This document shows positions 54,961 to 64,000 of a stretch of 64,000 bases of DNA, piece by piece (positions within the stretch are counted from its first letter, which is position 1; the number at the start of each line of letters is the position of its first letter). Location of the stretch: positions 1,536,001 to 1,600,000 of the forward strand of contig NZ_CP065425.1 of the NCBI RefSeq assembly GCF_016772275.1, written 5' to 3'. The stretch comes from Heyndrickxia vini (GTDB lineage: Bacteria; Bacillota; Bacilli; Bacillales; Bacillaceae_C). The position numbers were made by a program, and so were the translations under genes. Under the pieces are notes generated by a model. That model saw only the letters and a list, made by a program, of their open reading frames with translations, searched no databases and was not told where the DNA came from.

Positions 54961-57249
54961 ATGAGAGGTTATTGGGTGTTCTTGGCGATTGTAGCTCTTT
55001 GTGGTTGTTCTATTTCATTAGACATTCATTGGGGGCTCGTTATCCTTTTTCATTTAGTTTGGATTCGTATTTTCTTCCTTAGAAAACGATATTTAATTTA
55101 TTCTTCAATTATTATTTATGTACTATTTATTTCTATTAGCTATTGGTTTAACGACCATCGAAAAACAGTTTTAAATCCCACCCAAACAATGTTTATCGTT
55201 TCATTTAATGAATCACCCTTAGTAGATGGTAATCAATTAAAATCAATAGTCAAAACGATACAAAATGAAAAAATTGTATTAAAATATAAAATTCAAACAG
55301 AAGAAGAAAAGGAAAGAATCTTAAATACAATAAAAAATGGACAATATTGTACGATATCAGGCGAGTTAATCCGACCTGATGTTAACAGAAATGAAAACCT
55401 ATTTAATTATAAGGAATATTTATTTAGAAACAATATCCACTGGATATTAAATGGATCTATGATAACGGAATGTAAAGATTCGAATAAACATTTTATTACG
55501 AAGTTAAAACAACTGCGAGAACAAGGATTAAAAAATATAGATCGTTCATTCTCCGATGAAATTGCCCCTTATGCGAAGGCACTAATATTTGGTGATAGTA
55601 GCAGTTTTAGTGATGAAATCTATTCTTTATATCAGCGATTGGGGATTGTCCATTTATTGGCTATTTCCGGCCTTCACGTAGGAATAATCTCGGCAGCGAT
55701 TTTTTACCTTCTTATTCGAATTGGGTTTTCACGAGAGTTTTCAAGCTATGTTTTACTTGCTCTTCTTCCTATTTATGCATTACTTACCGGTGTGAATCCT
55801 CCAGTAGTCCGAGCAGCATGTATGTCAATGCTAGTCATCGTTTCAATCCAAAAGAAATTCCCGTTCTCCTCTTTAGATGCACTTTCCATAAGCTTTATAT
55901 TATTTCTTATAAGAGATCCTTTTATCCTTTTTAATATTGGCTTTCAATTATCATATACTGTTTGTTCCTCAATTATTTTAGCTTCTAAATCTATCCTTCC
56001 AATATATAAACATTATTTAGCAAAAACAATGATGGTTTCTTTCGTTTCTCAACTGGCTGCTATTCCGATTTTGTCCGTCCACTTTTTTGAGTTTTCGATT
56101 ATAAGTATAATCAGCAATGTTCTTTATGTTCCCTTTTATACATTTATCGTCTTGCCATTATTAATCATCACGTACTTTTTTACATTTACACATAATGCCG
56201 TTTTCACTATTTTTGAAAGAGCATCCGGATGGATGATATTTCTATCGGAGAAGATAGGGCAAATGATTGATGTAAAAGGTACGGTTTTAGTTATTGGAAA
56301 GCCGGGTATAATCGTTTTAATATTATTTATCGTTGCAACACAATGGGTATTCTTTATGCTAGAAAAAGGCAATTCCGTCATAAAATCATTAGTTCCTCTC
56401 GTACTACTAATAGGGTTTATTAAAGTTTTCCAAATATATTCTCCGCAAGGGGAAGTGACATTTATAGATGTTGGTCAAGGAGATAGTATTCTAATTCGAC
56501 TACCGTTTAATCGAGGAACTTACTTAATTGATACAGGTGGACAACTGGATTTTCAACAAGATGAATGGAAGAAGAAAATAAAGAAATTTGAAATCGGAAA
56601 TGATATTATTATTCCTTTATTAAAAAGTAAAGGAATAACTGCGATTGACAAGATGGTATTAACTCATAGTGATGCAGATCATATTGGCGCTGCGAGTGAA
56701 GTAATGAAAAATCTTTCTGTAAAACAAATCCTTTTATCTCCTAACTCTTGGGAGAAGCCATTAATGAGTAATACATTAGATGTTGCGAAAAGTCTCGACG
56801 TCCCATTACGGGTCGTAAAAGCTGGAACCAAATGGACGAATTCGTCAGGAGTTTTTCAATTTGTCTCGCCATTTGATGATACGTATGAAGGGAATAATGA
56901 TTCATTGGTGCTTTACGCGGAATTCGGAGGAAAACGATGGTTATTTACGGGAGACTTAGAGGAACAAGGTGAAACGGAACTTTTAAACAAATACCAATTT
57001 GAAATTGATGTGTTAAAAGTAGGACATCATGGAAGTATAAGCTCATCGTCCGAAAAATTTATTAATGTATTAAAACCTAAATATGCAATCATCTCTGCTG
57101 GTAAAAATAATCGATATGGCCACCCACGACCGGAAGTTCTGGACCTGTTGGCAATTCATCGTATCCAAATTTTTCGTACAGATCAACAAGGGGCAATTCA
57201 ATATAAATTTTATCAAAATAATGGAACCTTTCATACCACTCTTCCATAG
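54961..57249 (+). CDS. comEC: DNA uptake channel protein ComEC
   Basis: A large membrane protein (762 residues) that carries single-stranded DNA into the cell. It has an N-terminal DUF4131 region with OB fold (residues 40-180), the Competence core with about eight helices and LLAISGLHVGIISAA, and a C-terminal metallo-beta-lactamase domain with FIDVGQGDSILI, THSDADHIGA and KVGHHGSISSS, the likely strand-degrading nuclease. ATG 54961 follows AGGAGG. Confidence 0.95.
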   Translation: MRGYWVFLAIVALCGCSISLDIHWGLVILFHLVWIRIFFLRKRYLIYSSIIIYVLFISISYWFNDHRKTVLNPTQTMFIVSFNESPLVDGNQLKSIVKTIQNEKIVLKYKIQTEEEKERILNTIKNGQYCTISGELIRPDVNRNENLFNYKEYLFRNNIHWILNGSMITECKDSNKHFITKLKQLREQGLKNIDRSFSDEIAPYAKALIFGDSSSFSDEIYSLYQRLGIVHLLAISGLHVGIISAAIFYLLIRIGFSREFSSYVLLALLPIYALLTGVNPPVVRAACMSMLVIVSIQKKFPFSSLDALSISFILFLIRDPFILFNIGFQLSYTVCSSIILASKSILPIYKHYLAKTMMVSFVSQLAAIPILSVHFFEFSIISIISNVLYVPFYTFIVLPLLIITYFFTFTHNAVFTIFERASGWMIFLSEKIGQMIDVKGTVLVIGKPGIIVLILFIVATQWVFFMLEKGNSVIKSLVPLVLLIGFIKVFQIYSPQGEVTFIDVGQGDSILIRLPFNRGTYLIDTGGQLDFQQDEWKKKIKKFEIGNDIIIPLLKSKGITAIDKMVLTHSDADHIGAASEVMKNLSVKQILLSPNSWEKPLMSNTLDVAKSLDVPLRVVKAGTKWTNSSGVFQFVSPFDDTYEGNNDSLVLYAEFGGKRWLFTGDLEEQGETELLNKYQFEIDVLKVGHHGSISSSSEKFINVLKPKYAIISAGKNNRYGHPRPEVLDLLAIHRIQIFRTDQQGAIQYKFYQNNGTFHTTLP

Positions 57250-57305
57250 AATAAAGTACTTAAACATACTTAAAGGATACAACAATCAAGGTTCGTTAAA
57301 TGAAT

Positions 57306-57333
57306 GAGGGAGTTTGCAAAAGCAAACTCCCTC
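57306..57333. terminator. Bidirectional stem-loop between comEC and yqzM
   Basis: GAGGGAGTTTGC and GCAAACTCCCTC with an AAAA loop; 12 bp perfect stem, no T run on the plus strand. Confidence 0.75.
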
Positions 57334-57344
57334 ACAAATTCATC

Positions 57345-57479
57345 TTATTCGCCGACAAATTTGATGACAGTTGCGATGATGAACATAACAGCAAAAAGTG
57401 CAAATGAAACACCAAAGCCAACTCCTGAATCGATTGCATCGTTACGCTTTGACTGTACATTTTTTTCGAATTGGTTCAC
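57345..57479 (-). CDS. yqzM: Small membrane protein YqzM
   Basis: A 44-residue protein from a GTG at 57479 after GGAGGGG. It begins MNQFEKNVQSKRNDAID, then one helix (FGVSFALFAVMFIIATVIKF). The same length and place (between comEC and holA) as YqzM of B. subtilis. The function is unknown. Confidence 0.9.
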   Translation of the reverse strand: MNQFEKNVQSKRNDAIDSGVGFGVSFALFAVMFIIATVIKFVGE

Positions 57480-57791
57480 AACTACCCCTCCTATTTCCAC
57501 TTTAGTATAGACTATTTGATTAAAAAAATCTATATATCAATCAAATGCCTACATTGACAAGAGTTAACACATATACTTTTTAAGTATTTCGGCGAAAATA
57601 GTATAAATAAAGGCTACCGTTGATAAAGAAGTTTCCTAGGCCTTTTTTATCAGCGTTAACTATAGATTTGGGGATTTGACTTCAGGATGGAGCGAGTCCC
57701 CTTTAATTTGTTCTCCCATAATACTTGTCAAAATCCATTTCCTTTTTTACGATAGTATATATAATTCCTTTTAGAAAGAAGGATTCAAAAG
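57480..57791. other. Gene-free gap between yqzM and holA
   Basis: No convincing ORF. An imperfect 38-base inverted repeat lies at 57618-57656 (CGTTGATAAAGAAG... against ...CTTTTTTATCAGCG, centred near CCTAGG), and weak TATATAAT-like sequence near 57757-57770 may start holA transcription. Confidence 0.5.
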
Positions 57792-58811
57792 ATGATTGAC
57801 ATATGGAAACAGATTGAGAAAATGCAATTTTCACCGATATATCTATTATATGGAATAGAAAGCTATTTAATCAATGAGACAAAGCAAAAATTAGTGAAGA
57901 ATGTGTTAACAGATGAGGAAATGGACTTTAATTTAGCTAATTATGACCTTGAAGAGACCTCCATTGAAGTAGCGTTAGAGGATGCTGAAACGTTTCCATT
58001 TATGGGTGAAAAAAGATTAATTTTCTTACATAACGCTTTTTTTCTCACCTCAGAAAAAGGAAAACAACGCGTGGAACACAATTTATCAAAACTAGAGGAG
58101 TATATACAAAACCCGCCTCCCTACACGATTTTAGTTATTATTGCTCCTTATGAAAAACTTGATGAACGAAAAAAAATAACGAAACAATTAAAAAAACATG
58201 CATCCATACTAGAAGCTAAGAAATTAAATGAAATTGATCTGAAAAAATGGGTGCTACAAAAAGTGGCGGAAAATGAAGTTCATATAGATGACGATGCTGT
58301 TGACTTATTAATAACTTTGGCGGGAACAAATTTAATGATGCTTTCAGCTGAAATAGATAAACTCTCATTATTTGTAGGTGTTTCTAATTCAATTAAGGGC
58401 GAAACCGTAGAAAATCTTACCTCTCGCTCATTGGAACAAAATATTTTTTCTTTAGTAGACAAGGTAGTCCATCGAAAAATTAGTGAAGCGCTAAGAATTT
58501 ATTATGATCTTTTAAAACAAAATGAAGAACCGATTAAAATATTATCGATATTAGCCAATCAATTTCGCCTTCTTTATCAAACGAAGGAACTCCAAAGAAG
58601 GGGATATGGACAACAACAAATGGCCACCTATCTAAAAGTCCATCCATTTAGAATAAAACTTGCCGCGGGACAAGCCAAACTATTTTCGGAGGAAGAGTTA
58701 AAAAGAATAATGTTATTATGCGCGGACAGTGATTATCAAATGAAGACAAGCGGCATGAATAAGATCATGATTATTGAAATGCTTCTTTTTAAACTGAGTA
58801 AAAGTGCATAA
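57792..58811 (+). CDS. holA: DNA polymerase III subunit delta
   Basis: The clamp-loader subunit that opens the beta clamp (339 residues; YqeN in B. subtilis). It has the N-terminal segment IYLLYGIESYLINETKQKL, the family LFLHNA-like strand (RLIFLHNAFFL), SLVDKVVHRKISEALRIYYDL and the collar-domain end. ATG 57792 follows AGAAGGATT. A bidirectional terminator separates it from rpsT. Confidence 0.94.
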   Translation: MIDIWKQIEKMQFSPIYLLYGIESYLINETKQKLVKNVLTDEEMDFNLANYDLEETSIEVALEDAETFPFMGEKRLIFLHNAFFLTSEKGKQRVEHNLSKLEEYIQNPPPYTILVIIAPYEKLDERKKITKQLKKHASILEAKKLNEIDLKKWVLQKVAENEVHIDDDAVDLLITLAGTNLMMLSAEIDKLSLFVGVSNSIKGETVENLTSRSLEQNIFSLVDKVVHRKISEALRIYYDLLKQNEEPIKILSILANQFRLLYQTKELQRRGYGQQQMATYLKVHPFRIKLAAGQAKLFSEEELKRIMLLCADSDYQMKTSGMNKIMIIEMLLFKLSKSA

Positions 58812-58844
58812 AAAAACGATCCTCGTTTAGGATCGTTTTTTTTG
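58811..58844. terminator. Bidirectional terminator between holA and rpsT
   Basis: AAAAAACGATCCT and AGGATCGTTTTTT with a short loop. Confidence 0.95.
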
Positions 58845-58863
58845 TTAGTTACAGACTAATTTA

Positions 58864-59127
58864 TTATGCATTTACAGTGTTTAATTTTTTCATTAAACGT
58901 GCTTTTTGTCTGTCCGCAGTGTTTTTATGGATAAGACCTTTTGATGCTGCTTTATCAAGTTGACTAACAGCGGTAACTAATAGGTCTTTTGCGTTTTCAT
59001 CTTTATTTACAACAGCAGCTTCGAATTTCTTCACAGCAGTACGCATAGTTGATTTCATAGCAGAGTTGTGTGCATTGCTTTCAGTGCTAGTTTTTACACG
59101 TTTGATTGCAGATTTGATATTTGGCAT
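58864..59127 (-). CDS. rpsT: 30S ribosomal protein S20
   Basis: Primary-binding small-subunit protein of 87 residues, basic and helical. It begins [18 protein letters not shown] and ends with [19 protein letters not shown] at 59127 follows AGGAGGTGAAAG. An upstream in-frame GTG overlaps that site and is not used. It is convergent with holA and divergent from gpr, as in B. subtilis. Confidence 0.97.
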   Translation of the reverse strand: MPNIKSAIKRVKTSTESNAHNSAMKSTMRTAVKKFEAAVVNKDENAKDLLVTAVSQLDKAASKGLIHKNTADRQKARLMKKLNTVNA

Positions 59128-59142
59128 TTCTTTCACCTCCTA

Positions 59143-59164
59143 CGAGTAACAAAACCATTACTCG
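59143..59164 (-). promoter_or_regulatory. Hairpin immediately upstream of the rpsT ribosome site
   Basis: CGAGTAA and TTACTCG pair perfectly with an eight-base loop, ending a few bases before AGGAGGTG. It could be an S20 or RNase-controlled leader structure; this is inference. Confidence 0.4.
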
Positions 59165-59389
59165 ACTTTCACAATCCTTAACAATAAGAACAAGTGATAT
59201 TTTATCAAACGAACCTTGATAATGCAATACTTACAGCTGAAAAAAGAATTTCTAAAATGAAATCGCCATGAGATTTAATAGTGGCAATCACACAATAAAT
59301 GAATGAATTTTTTTCGAATAGGAGAAGATAGACAGTATGTAAAAAATATTCCACCAATTGTTTATGTTTACATAGGGAGGTTATTTCAA

Positions 59390-60511
59390 ATGGCAAAAGA
59401 TCATCAACTTGATTTAAGTTTATATTCCGTACGAACCGATTTAGCTGTTGAAGCGAATGATTTGGCAGTTGAAGAGAAAGCAAAAAGAAATGAAGAAGGG
59501 ACGGAAATTGAAGGTGTAATTATTAAGGAAAGGAATGAAGGAGGAATTAAAATCTCTAATGTTGAGATTACAAAACAAGGAGAACAAACAATTGGCAAAA
59601 AAGCAGGGAATTATTTAACAATAGAAGTGCAAGGAATCCGTCAACAAGACGCCGATCTGCAGCAACAAGTGGAAGAGGTATTTGCTAACGAATTTAGCCG
59701 TTTTTTACAATCTTCGAATATTCCCAGTGATGCAAGTTGTTTAATTGTAGGTTTAGGAAATTGGAACGTTACTCCCGACGCATTAGGTCCACTTGTTTGT
59801 GAAAATGTTATCGTAACTCGTCATTTATTCGCGTTACAGCCTGAGAATGTCGAAGAGGGCTATCGTTCGGTTAGCGCAATCGCACCCGGAGTAATGGGGT
59901 TAACAGGGATAGAAACGAGCGATATTATTTTTGGGGTAGTTGAAAAATCAAAACCTGACTTTATTATTGCCATTGATGCACTTGCATCTCGTTCAATCGA
60001 AAGAGTAAATGCAACAATTCAAATCTCTGATACTGGAATTCATCCTGGATCAGGTGTAGGAAATAAAAGGAAAGAACTAAGTAAAGAAACATTGGGAGTA
60101 CCCGTCATTGCTATCGGTGTTCCGACAGTGGTAGATGCAGTCTCTATTACAAGTGATACGATTGACTATTTGTTAAAACATTTTGGCAGAGAAATGAAAG
60201 AAGGGAATCGGCCGTCTAGTTCATTAGCGCCATCGGGGATGACATTTGGAGAAAAACGTGTATTAACGGATGATGATCTACCTGGGGAACAGCATCGAAA
60301 AATGTTTATGGGGATCATTGGCACACTTGGTGAGGATGAAAAACGAACATTAATTCAAGAGGTGTTAGCCCCCCTCGGTCATAACTTAATGGTAACCCCA
60401 AAGGAAGTAGATGTTTTTATAGAGGATATGGCAAATCTATTAGCTACAGGCTTAAATTCAAGTCTCCACCATGCGGTGAATCAAGAAAATGTTGGCTATA
60501 AAACGAGATAG
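59390..60511 (+). CDS. gpr: Germination protease Gpr
   Basis: The endopeptidase that degrades small acid-soluble spore proteins at germination (373 residues). The N terminus contains [13 protein letters not shown], the self-processing site that resembles the protease's own target. [32 protein letters not shown] and [13 protein letters not shown] are family blocks. ATG 59390 is nine bases after AGGGAGG; the longer upstream frame has no site. The forespore promoter was not identified confidently. Confidence 0.95.
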   Translation: MAKDHQLDLSLYSVRTDLAVEANDLAVEEKAKRNEEGTEIEGVIIKERNEGGIKISNVEITKQGEQTIGKKAGNYLTIEVQGIRQQDADLQQQVEEVFANEFSRFLQSSNIPSDASCLIVGLGNWNVTPDALGPLVCENVIVTRHLFALQPENVEEGYRSVSAIAPGVMGLTGIETSDIIFGVVEKSKPDFIIAIDALASRSIERVNATIQISDTGIHPGSGVGNKRKELSKETLGVPVIAIGVPTVVDAVSITSDTIDYLLKHFGREMKEGNRPSSSLAPSGMTFGEKRVLTDDDLPGEQHRKMFMGIIGTLGEDEKRTLIQEVLAPLGHNLMVTPKEVDVFIEDMANLLATGLNSSLHHAVNQENVGYKTR

Positions 60512-60581
60512 GAGTCTCGTAAGATTCATTATTTATTAGTATAAATATACTTCAAATTTGTTCTACTTTTCCTAGTAAAAA

Positions 60582-60590
60582 CATACATTA
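60582..60590 (+). promoter_or_regulatory. Possible sigma-E -10 element for spoIIP
   Basis: CATACATTA at 60582-60590 resembles the sigma-E -10; the -35 region is a poor match. Confidence 0.3.
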
Positions 60591-60619
60591 CTTATAAAAT
60601 TACTAGAAAGGGTGGAACA

Positions 60620-61819
60620 ATGAAATCCTATAAAAATCGTAGCTATGTGTTTACCGTTAATATTTCTACTGTTATTAAAGCGGGATTTATTTGTTTATTA
60701 ACATTCCTTATCATGTTTTCTTTATCTGGCATTATCTCCTCGTTAAAACCGGGATTTCAGGTAAATTCGGCCATCATTCACAAAGCAACAAAGAACATAT
60801 CGAGTAAACTATTATTTCAATTCTTGGCTGCAGATACTCAAATGATCAATGCGACAATTTTGTCAAGAGAGAAGCCCCCAAGCATTTTTACTATTTTGTT
60901 AAATTCAGCAACAAATATTAGCTTTAAGGATCCAAGAAGTTTTTTGGGCAGGGAGCTTCCTGGATTCACCTTTTTTGATAGCGAAATATTAGTTGCAGGC
61001 GAGGGGACAAATTTTACTAATCTTCCAATTGAATCGGTGCCATCGGACAAAGTTTTTAAATCAAAAAAAGATCCAAAATTAAAAAATACTTTAAATTTAG
61101 ATGAAAAAGATCATAAACAAGACAATAAAGTTTTATCTAAAAGTGAGAAGCCTTCAGTGTTTATTTATTTTACACATACGCGTGAATCCTTCTTACCATA
61201 TTTAGATGGAGTAGACGATCCAGATGCAGCACAACACTCCGTAGTTAACGTTACAAAATTGGGGAAAAAGTTAAAAGAACAATTAGAAGATCGAGGAATC
61301 GGAACGACGGTGGATAGTACGGATGTTCAAACTGAATTATTGGCAAAAGGATGGAAATATCCTCAATCCTATCAAGAATCTCGTGAATTAGTACAAACAG
61401 CGATGACTAATAACAGAAATCTTCATTATTTTATCGATATTCATCGGGATTCTCGCCGGAAAAAGGATACAACGATCACTATTAACGGTAAATCATATGC
61501 AAAAATCGCATTCGTAATTGGTGGAAATAACCCAAACTATGAAAAAAATGCACGATTAGCGAAACAATTAGATACTCGATTAAAGAAAAATTATAAGGGC
61601 TTATCCCGAGGGGTTATCAAAAAAGAAGGCGCATTAACGAATGGAAGGTTTAATCAGGACTTATCAGGCAATGCTTTCCTAATAGAGGTTGGTGGTGTGG
61701 ACAACACTTTTGATGAGATGTACCGCACAACTGCTGCACTTGCAGATGTATTTAGTGAATATTATTGGCAAGCCGAAAAGGTTAATGGGAACCAGTCTGA
61801 TCCTCCAGCAGCACAATAA
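60620..61819 (+). CDS. spoIIP: Stage II sporulation protein P
   Basis: A membrane-anchored amidase/endopeptidase of the SpoIID-SpoIIM-SpoIIP engulfment complex (399 residues). The anchor helix (FICLLTFLIMFSLSGIISS) is near residue 20. The SpoIIP domain (about 175-390) shows VFIYFTHTRESFLPYL, NVTKLGKKLKEQL, HYFIDIHRDSRRK and FLIEVGGVDNTFDE with the zinc ligands. ATG 60620 follows AAGGGTGG. It lies directly after gpr as in B. subtilis. Confidence 0.95.
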   Translation: MKSYKNRSYVFTVNISTVIKAGFICLLTFLIMFSLSGIISSLKPGFQVNSAIIHKATKNISSKLLFQFLAADTQMINATILSREKPPSIFTILLNSATNISFKDPRSFLGRELPGFTFFDSEILVAGEGTNFTNLPIESVPSDKVFKSKKDPKLKNTLNLDEKDHKQDNKVLSKSEKPSVFIYFTHTRESFLPYLDGVDDPDAAQHSVVNVTKLGKKLKEQLEDRGIGTTVDSTDVQTELLAKGWKYPQSYQESRELVQTAMTNNRNLHYFIDIHRDSRRKKDTTITINGKSYAKIAFVIGGNNPNYEKNARLAKQLDTRLKKNYKGLSRGVIKKEGALTNGRFNQDLSGNAFLIEVGGVDNTFDEMYRTTAALADVFSEYYWQAEKVNGNQSDPPAAQ

Positions 61820-61856
61820 CGAAGAAATGAATATCTATCAAAGGGGTGATTTGCAA

Positions 61857-62192
61857 GTGAAACGTTTTATGCTGAAATGTGTGCTAATATGCGGAGCTTT
61901 ATTTATTGGTGTGTTAATGGGAATGCAAAAAGCGAATGTTGGTATGGTTGAAATGAAAGGGTACCATGATGACAGCTTCAAATCACCCCTGACAATTGAA
62001 GAAAAAGGGGACGGGGAGGTAGAAGCATCTGTATTAGGGAAAAATATTTCTTCACATGATCTAGATAAGAAAAATGAAAAAATAAAAGAGATACAAGCTT
62101 TTAATTTTTTCTCATCCCTAGGAAAATCGATGGCAAATATTATTTCTAGTATTACCGAAAAGGTAATTCAACTGATTTCCTCTTTCATATAG
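61857..62192 (+). CDS. yqxA: YqxA family protein (DUF3679)
   Basis: A 111-residue protein with an N-terminal helix (CVLICGALFIGVLMGMQKA), a variable acidic stretch and a C-terminal amphipathic segment. It is always between spoIIP and lepA in bacilli; the function is unknown. GTG 61857 is eight bases after AAGGGGTG; an in-frame TTG at 61851 is too close. Confidence 0.85.
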   Translation: MKRFMLKCVLICGALFIGVLMGMQKANVGMVEMKGYHDDSFKSPLTIEEKGDGEVEASVLGKNISSHDLDKKNEKIKEIQAFNFFSSLGKSMANIISSITEKVIQLISSFI

Positions 62193-62197
62193 TTTAT

Positions 62198-62232
62198 TAA
62201 AGTGTATTCGAAAAGGAATACACTTTTTTATT
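62198..62232 (+). terminator. Terminator after spoIIP-yqxA
   Basis: AAAGTGTATTC and GAATACACTTT with T run. Confidence 0.92.
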
Positions 62233-62260
62233 TTCTTGATTCTCCAACATATAATTTCAA

Positions 62261-62289
62261 TTGAATCTTATAATTCCTACTGATATAAT
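62261..62289 (+). promoter_or_regulatory. Sigma-A promoter of lepA
   Basis: TTGAAT at 62261-62266, a 17-base spacer and TATAAT at 62284-62289 with an extended TGA before it. Confidence 0.85.
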
Positions 62290-62333
62290 CAAAAATAGTT
62301 TACATGTGGCGTTTAACAGGAGTGAATAAAACA

Positions 62334-64000
62334 ATGAATAATGAAGATAGATTAAAAAGGCAGGAACGGATTCGAAACTTTTCTATTATTGCCCATATTG
62401 ACCATGGTAAATCAACCTTGGCCGATCGTATATTAGAAAAAACGAATGCTCTGACTTCTCGTGAAATGAAAGCACAGTTGCTAGATTCTATGGATTTAGA
62501 ACGGGAACGCGGGATTACAATAAAATTAAATGCAGTTCAATTAAAATATAAAGCAAAAGATGGAAATGAATATATATTACATTTAATCGATACACCTGGA
62601 CATGTCGATTTTACGTACGAAGTTTCTCGAAGTCTTGCCGCTTGTGAAGGGGCAATCTTGGTTGTTGACGCTGCTCAAGGAATTGAAGCACAAACATTAG
62701 CAAATGTTTATCTTGCATTAGACAATAATCTAGAAATATTACCAGTAATTAATAAAATTGACTTGCCTGCTGCAGACCCTGAACGGGTACGTCAGGAGGT
62801 TGAAGATGTAATTGGCCTCGATGCATCTGATGCAGTATTAGCATCTGCTAAGGCGGGGATTGGGATTGAAGAAATATTAGAGCAGATTGTTGAAAAAGTC
62901 CCAGCCCCAACGGGTAATCCAGAAGCTCCATTAAAAGCATTGATATTTGATTCCTTATATGATGCATATCGAGGAGTAGTAGCCTATATTCGTGTTGTTG
63001 AAGGCACGGTTAAAGTCGGCGACAAAATAAAAATGATGGCTACAGGCAAGGAATTTGAAGTAACAGAAGTTGGGGTACATGATCCGAAACAAGTTCAATG
63101 TAAGGAACTAACTGTAGGTGATGTAGGATATTTAACTGCTTCGATTAAAAATGTTGGCGATACGCGAGTAGGGGATACAATTACAAGTGCGAAGAATCCG
63201 GCAACTGAAGCATTACCTGGTTATCGAAAACTTAATCCGATGGTATATTGCGGACTTTATCCAATTGATTCCGCTAAATTTAATGATTTAAGGGATGCGT
63301 TAGAAAAACTAGAATTGAATGATTCTGCCCTGCAATTTGAACCGGAAACATCACAAGCATTAGGGTTTGGTTTCCGCTGTGGTTTCCTTGGACTTCTCCA
63401 TATGGAAATTATCCAAGAACGAATTGAACGTGAATTTAAAATCGATTTAATCACAACAGCACCGAGTGTTATTTATAAGGTTGCATTAACCGATGGTGAG
63501 GAAATTAATGTGGACAATCCGTCCAATATGCCTGATCCACAAAAAATTGAAAAAGTAGAAGAACCATATGTGCGAGCTTCAATTATGGTACCTAATGACT
63601 ATGTCGGGGCAGTAATGGAGTTATCACAAGCAAAACGCGGAACATTTATCGATATGAAATACTTAGATGATATTCGCGTCAATGTCATCTACGAAATACC
63701 ATTATCAGAAATTGTATATGACTTTTTTGATCAATTGAAATCTAGTACGAAGGGATATGCATCATTTGATTATGAGCTTATCGGATATAAACCTTCAAAA
63801 TTGGTGAAAATGGATATATTATTAAATGCTGAGAAGGTAGATGCCTTAAGCTTTATCGTTCACCGTGATTTTGCCTATGAGCGCGGTAAGGTAATAGTAG
63901 AAAAGTTAAAGGAAATCATTCCAAGACAGCAATTTGAAGTTCCGGTTCAAGCTGCTATCGGACAAAAAATAGTTGCCCGTTCAACGATCAAAGCGATGCG
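62334..64000 (+). CDS. lepA: Elongation factor 4, LepA (3' end outside window)
   Basis: A ribosome-associated translational GTPase; 555 codons are present of about 610. G1 is [10 protein letters not shown] near residue 20, the switch I region RERGITIK is near 58, G3 is DTPGHVDF and G4 is NKIDLP. Domains II and III and the LepA-specific C-terminal part ([10 protein letters not shown]) follow. ATG 62334 follows AGGAGTG. The frame is open to the last base. Confidence 0.97.
   Translation, partial: MNNEDRLKRQERIRNFSIIAHIDHGKSTLADRILEKTNALTSREMKAQLLDSMDLERERGITIKLNAVQLKYKAKDGNEYILHLIDTPGHVDFTYEVSRSLAACEGAILVVDAAQGIEAQTLANVYLALDNNLEILPVINKIDLPAADPERVRQEVEDVIGLDASDAVLASAKAGIGIEEILEQIVEKVPAPTGNPEAPLKALIFDSLYDAYRGVVAYIRVVEGTVKVGDKIKMMATGKEFEVTEVGVHDPKQVQCKELTVGDVGYLTASIKNVGDTRVGDTITSAKNPATEALPGYRKLNPMVYCGLYPIDSAKFNDLRDALEKLELNDSALQFEPETSQALGFGFRCGFLGLLHMEIIQERIEREFKIDLITTAPSVIYKVALTDGEEINVDNPSNMPDPQKIEKVEEPYVRASIMVPNDYVGAVMELSQAKRGTFIDMKYLDDIRVNVIYEIPLSEIVYDFFDQLKSSTKGYASFDYELIGYKPSKLVKMDILLNAEKVDALSFIVHRDFAYERGKVIVEKLKEIIPRQQFEVPVQAAIGQKIVARSTIKAM

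Noticed and set aside
55200-57307. Small forward frame at 57083-57307 inside the comEC 3' end
   Set aside because: It is out of frame with comEC, lacks a ribosome site and overlaps the metallo-beta-lactamase coding region.

Overview
The window is about 64 kb of an AT-rich Bacillaceae chromosome from a spore-forming, competence-capable Gram-positive bacterium. Support comes from the full set of sporulation genes (sigK, gpr, spoIIP, sda, yqxA), the comE competence cluster, T-box leaders, 6S RNA and strong AGGAGG ribosome sites with frequent TTG and GTG starts. Gene order matches Bacillus subtilis over long stretches (secDF-recJ-apt-relA and yqeG-yqeH-aroE through comEC-holA-rpsT-gpr-spoIIP-lepA). 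Several local differences show that it is another member of the family. No rRNA, tRNA, CRISPR array, prophage or complete insertion sequence was seen.

Layout. 1-6294: 3' end of secDF, then recJ, apt, relA, dtd. 6421-8820: a GC-rich dispersed repeat, a reverse-strand SH3/amidase wall hydrolase, a small helix-turn-helix-like gene and a histidine T-box leader holding a second repeat copy. 8916-12250: hisS, aspS and 6S RNA. 12386-17025: tcdA, then a self-regulated ABC transporter operon (membrane protein, GntR repressor, two ATPases, permease). 17143-26019: rarA, a YczE-like membrane protein, cymR, cysteine desulfurase, mnmA, yrrB, recD2, yrrD and two very small genes. 26102-33096: AI-2E transporter, alanine T-box, alaS, ireB, ruvX, yrzB, a third repeat copy carrying a foreign insertion, and mltG. 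33248-39020: trmR, udk, greA, pbpI, yrrS, mtnN, yrhC. 39062-41954: drug efflux pair behind a palindromic operator and leader peptides. 41983-43627: a cluster of tiny ORFs (YrzI type), sigK, and a small reverse-strand membrane peptide. 43840-47319: pepF, pssA, psd, sda. 47439-57479: DnaA boxes, yqeG to yqeM, comER, comEA-EB-EC, yqzM. 57792-64000: holA, rpsT, gpr, spoIIP, yqxA, and lepA cut by the window end.

The genes group into tRNA charging and modification (hisS, aspS, alaS, dtd, tcdA, desulfurase/mnmA, trmR), stringent response and nucleotide metabolism (relA, apt, udk, mtnN), DNA repair and replication (recJ, recD2, rarA, ruvX, holA), ribosome biogenesis (yqeH, yhbY, rsfS, rpsT, lepA), envelope synthesis (mltG, pbpI, pssA, psd) and sporulation or competence.

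The most unusual object is at 31590-31745. A 156-base insert sits inside a dispersed repeat with no target duplication, has no convincing ORF, and folds by eye into five nested helices. It looks like a compact structured RNA or a mobile-RNA remnant. Second tier: the tandem terminators with mutually complementary arms between a 27-residue ORF and a run of YrzI-like micro-ORFs (42055-42628), and the leader-peptide/palindrome arrangement in front of the efflux pump (39062-39315).
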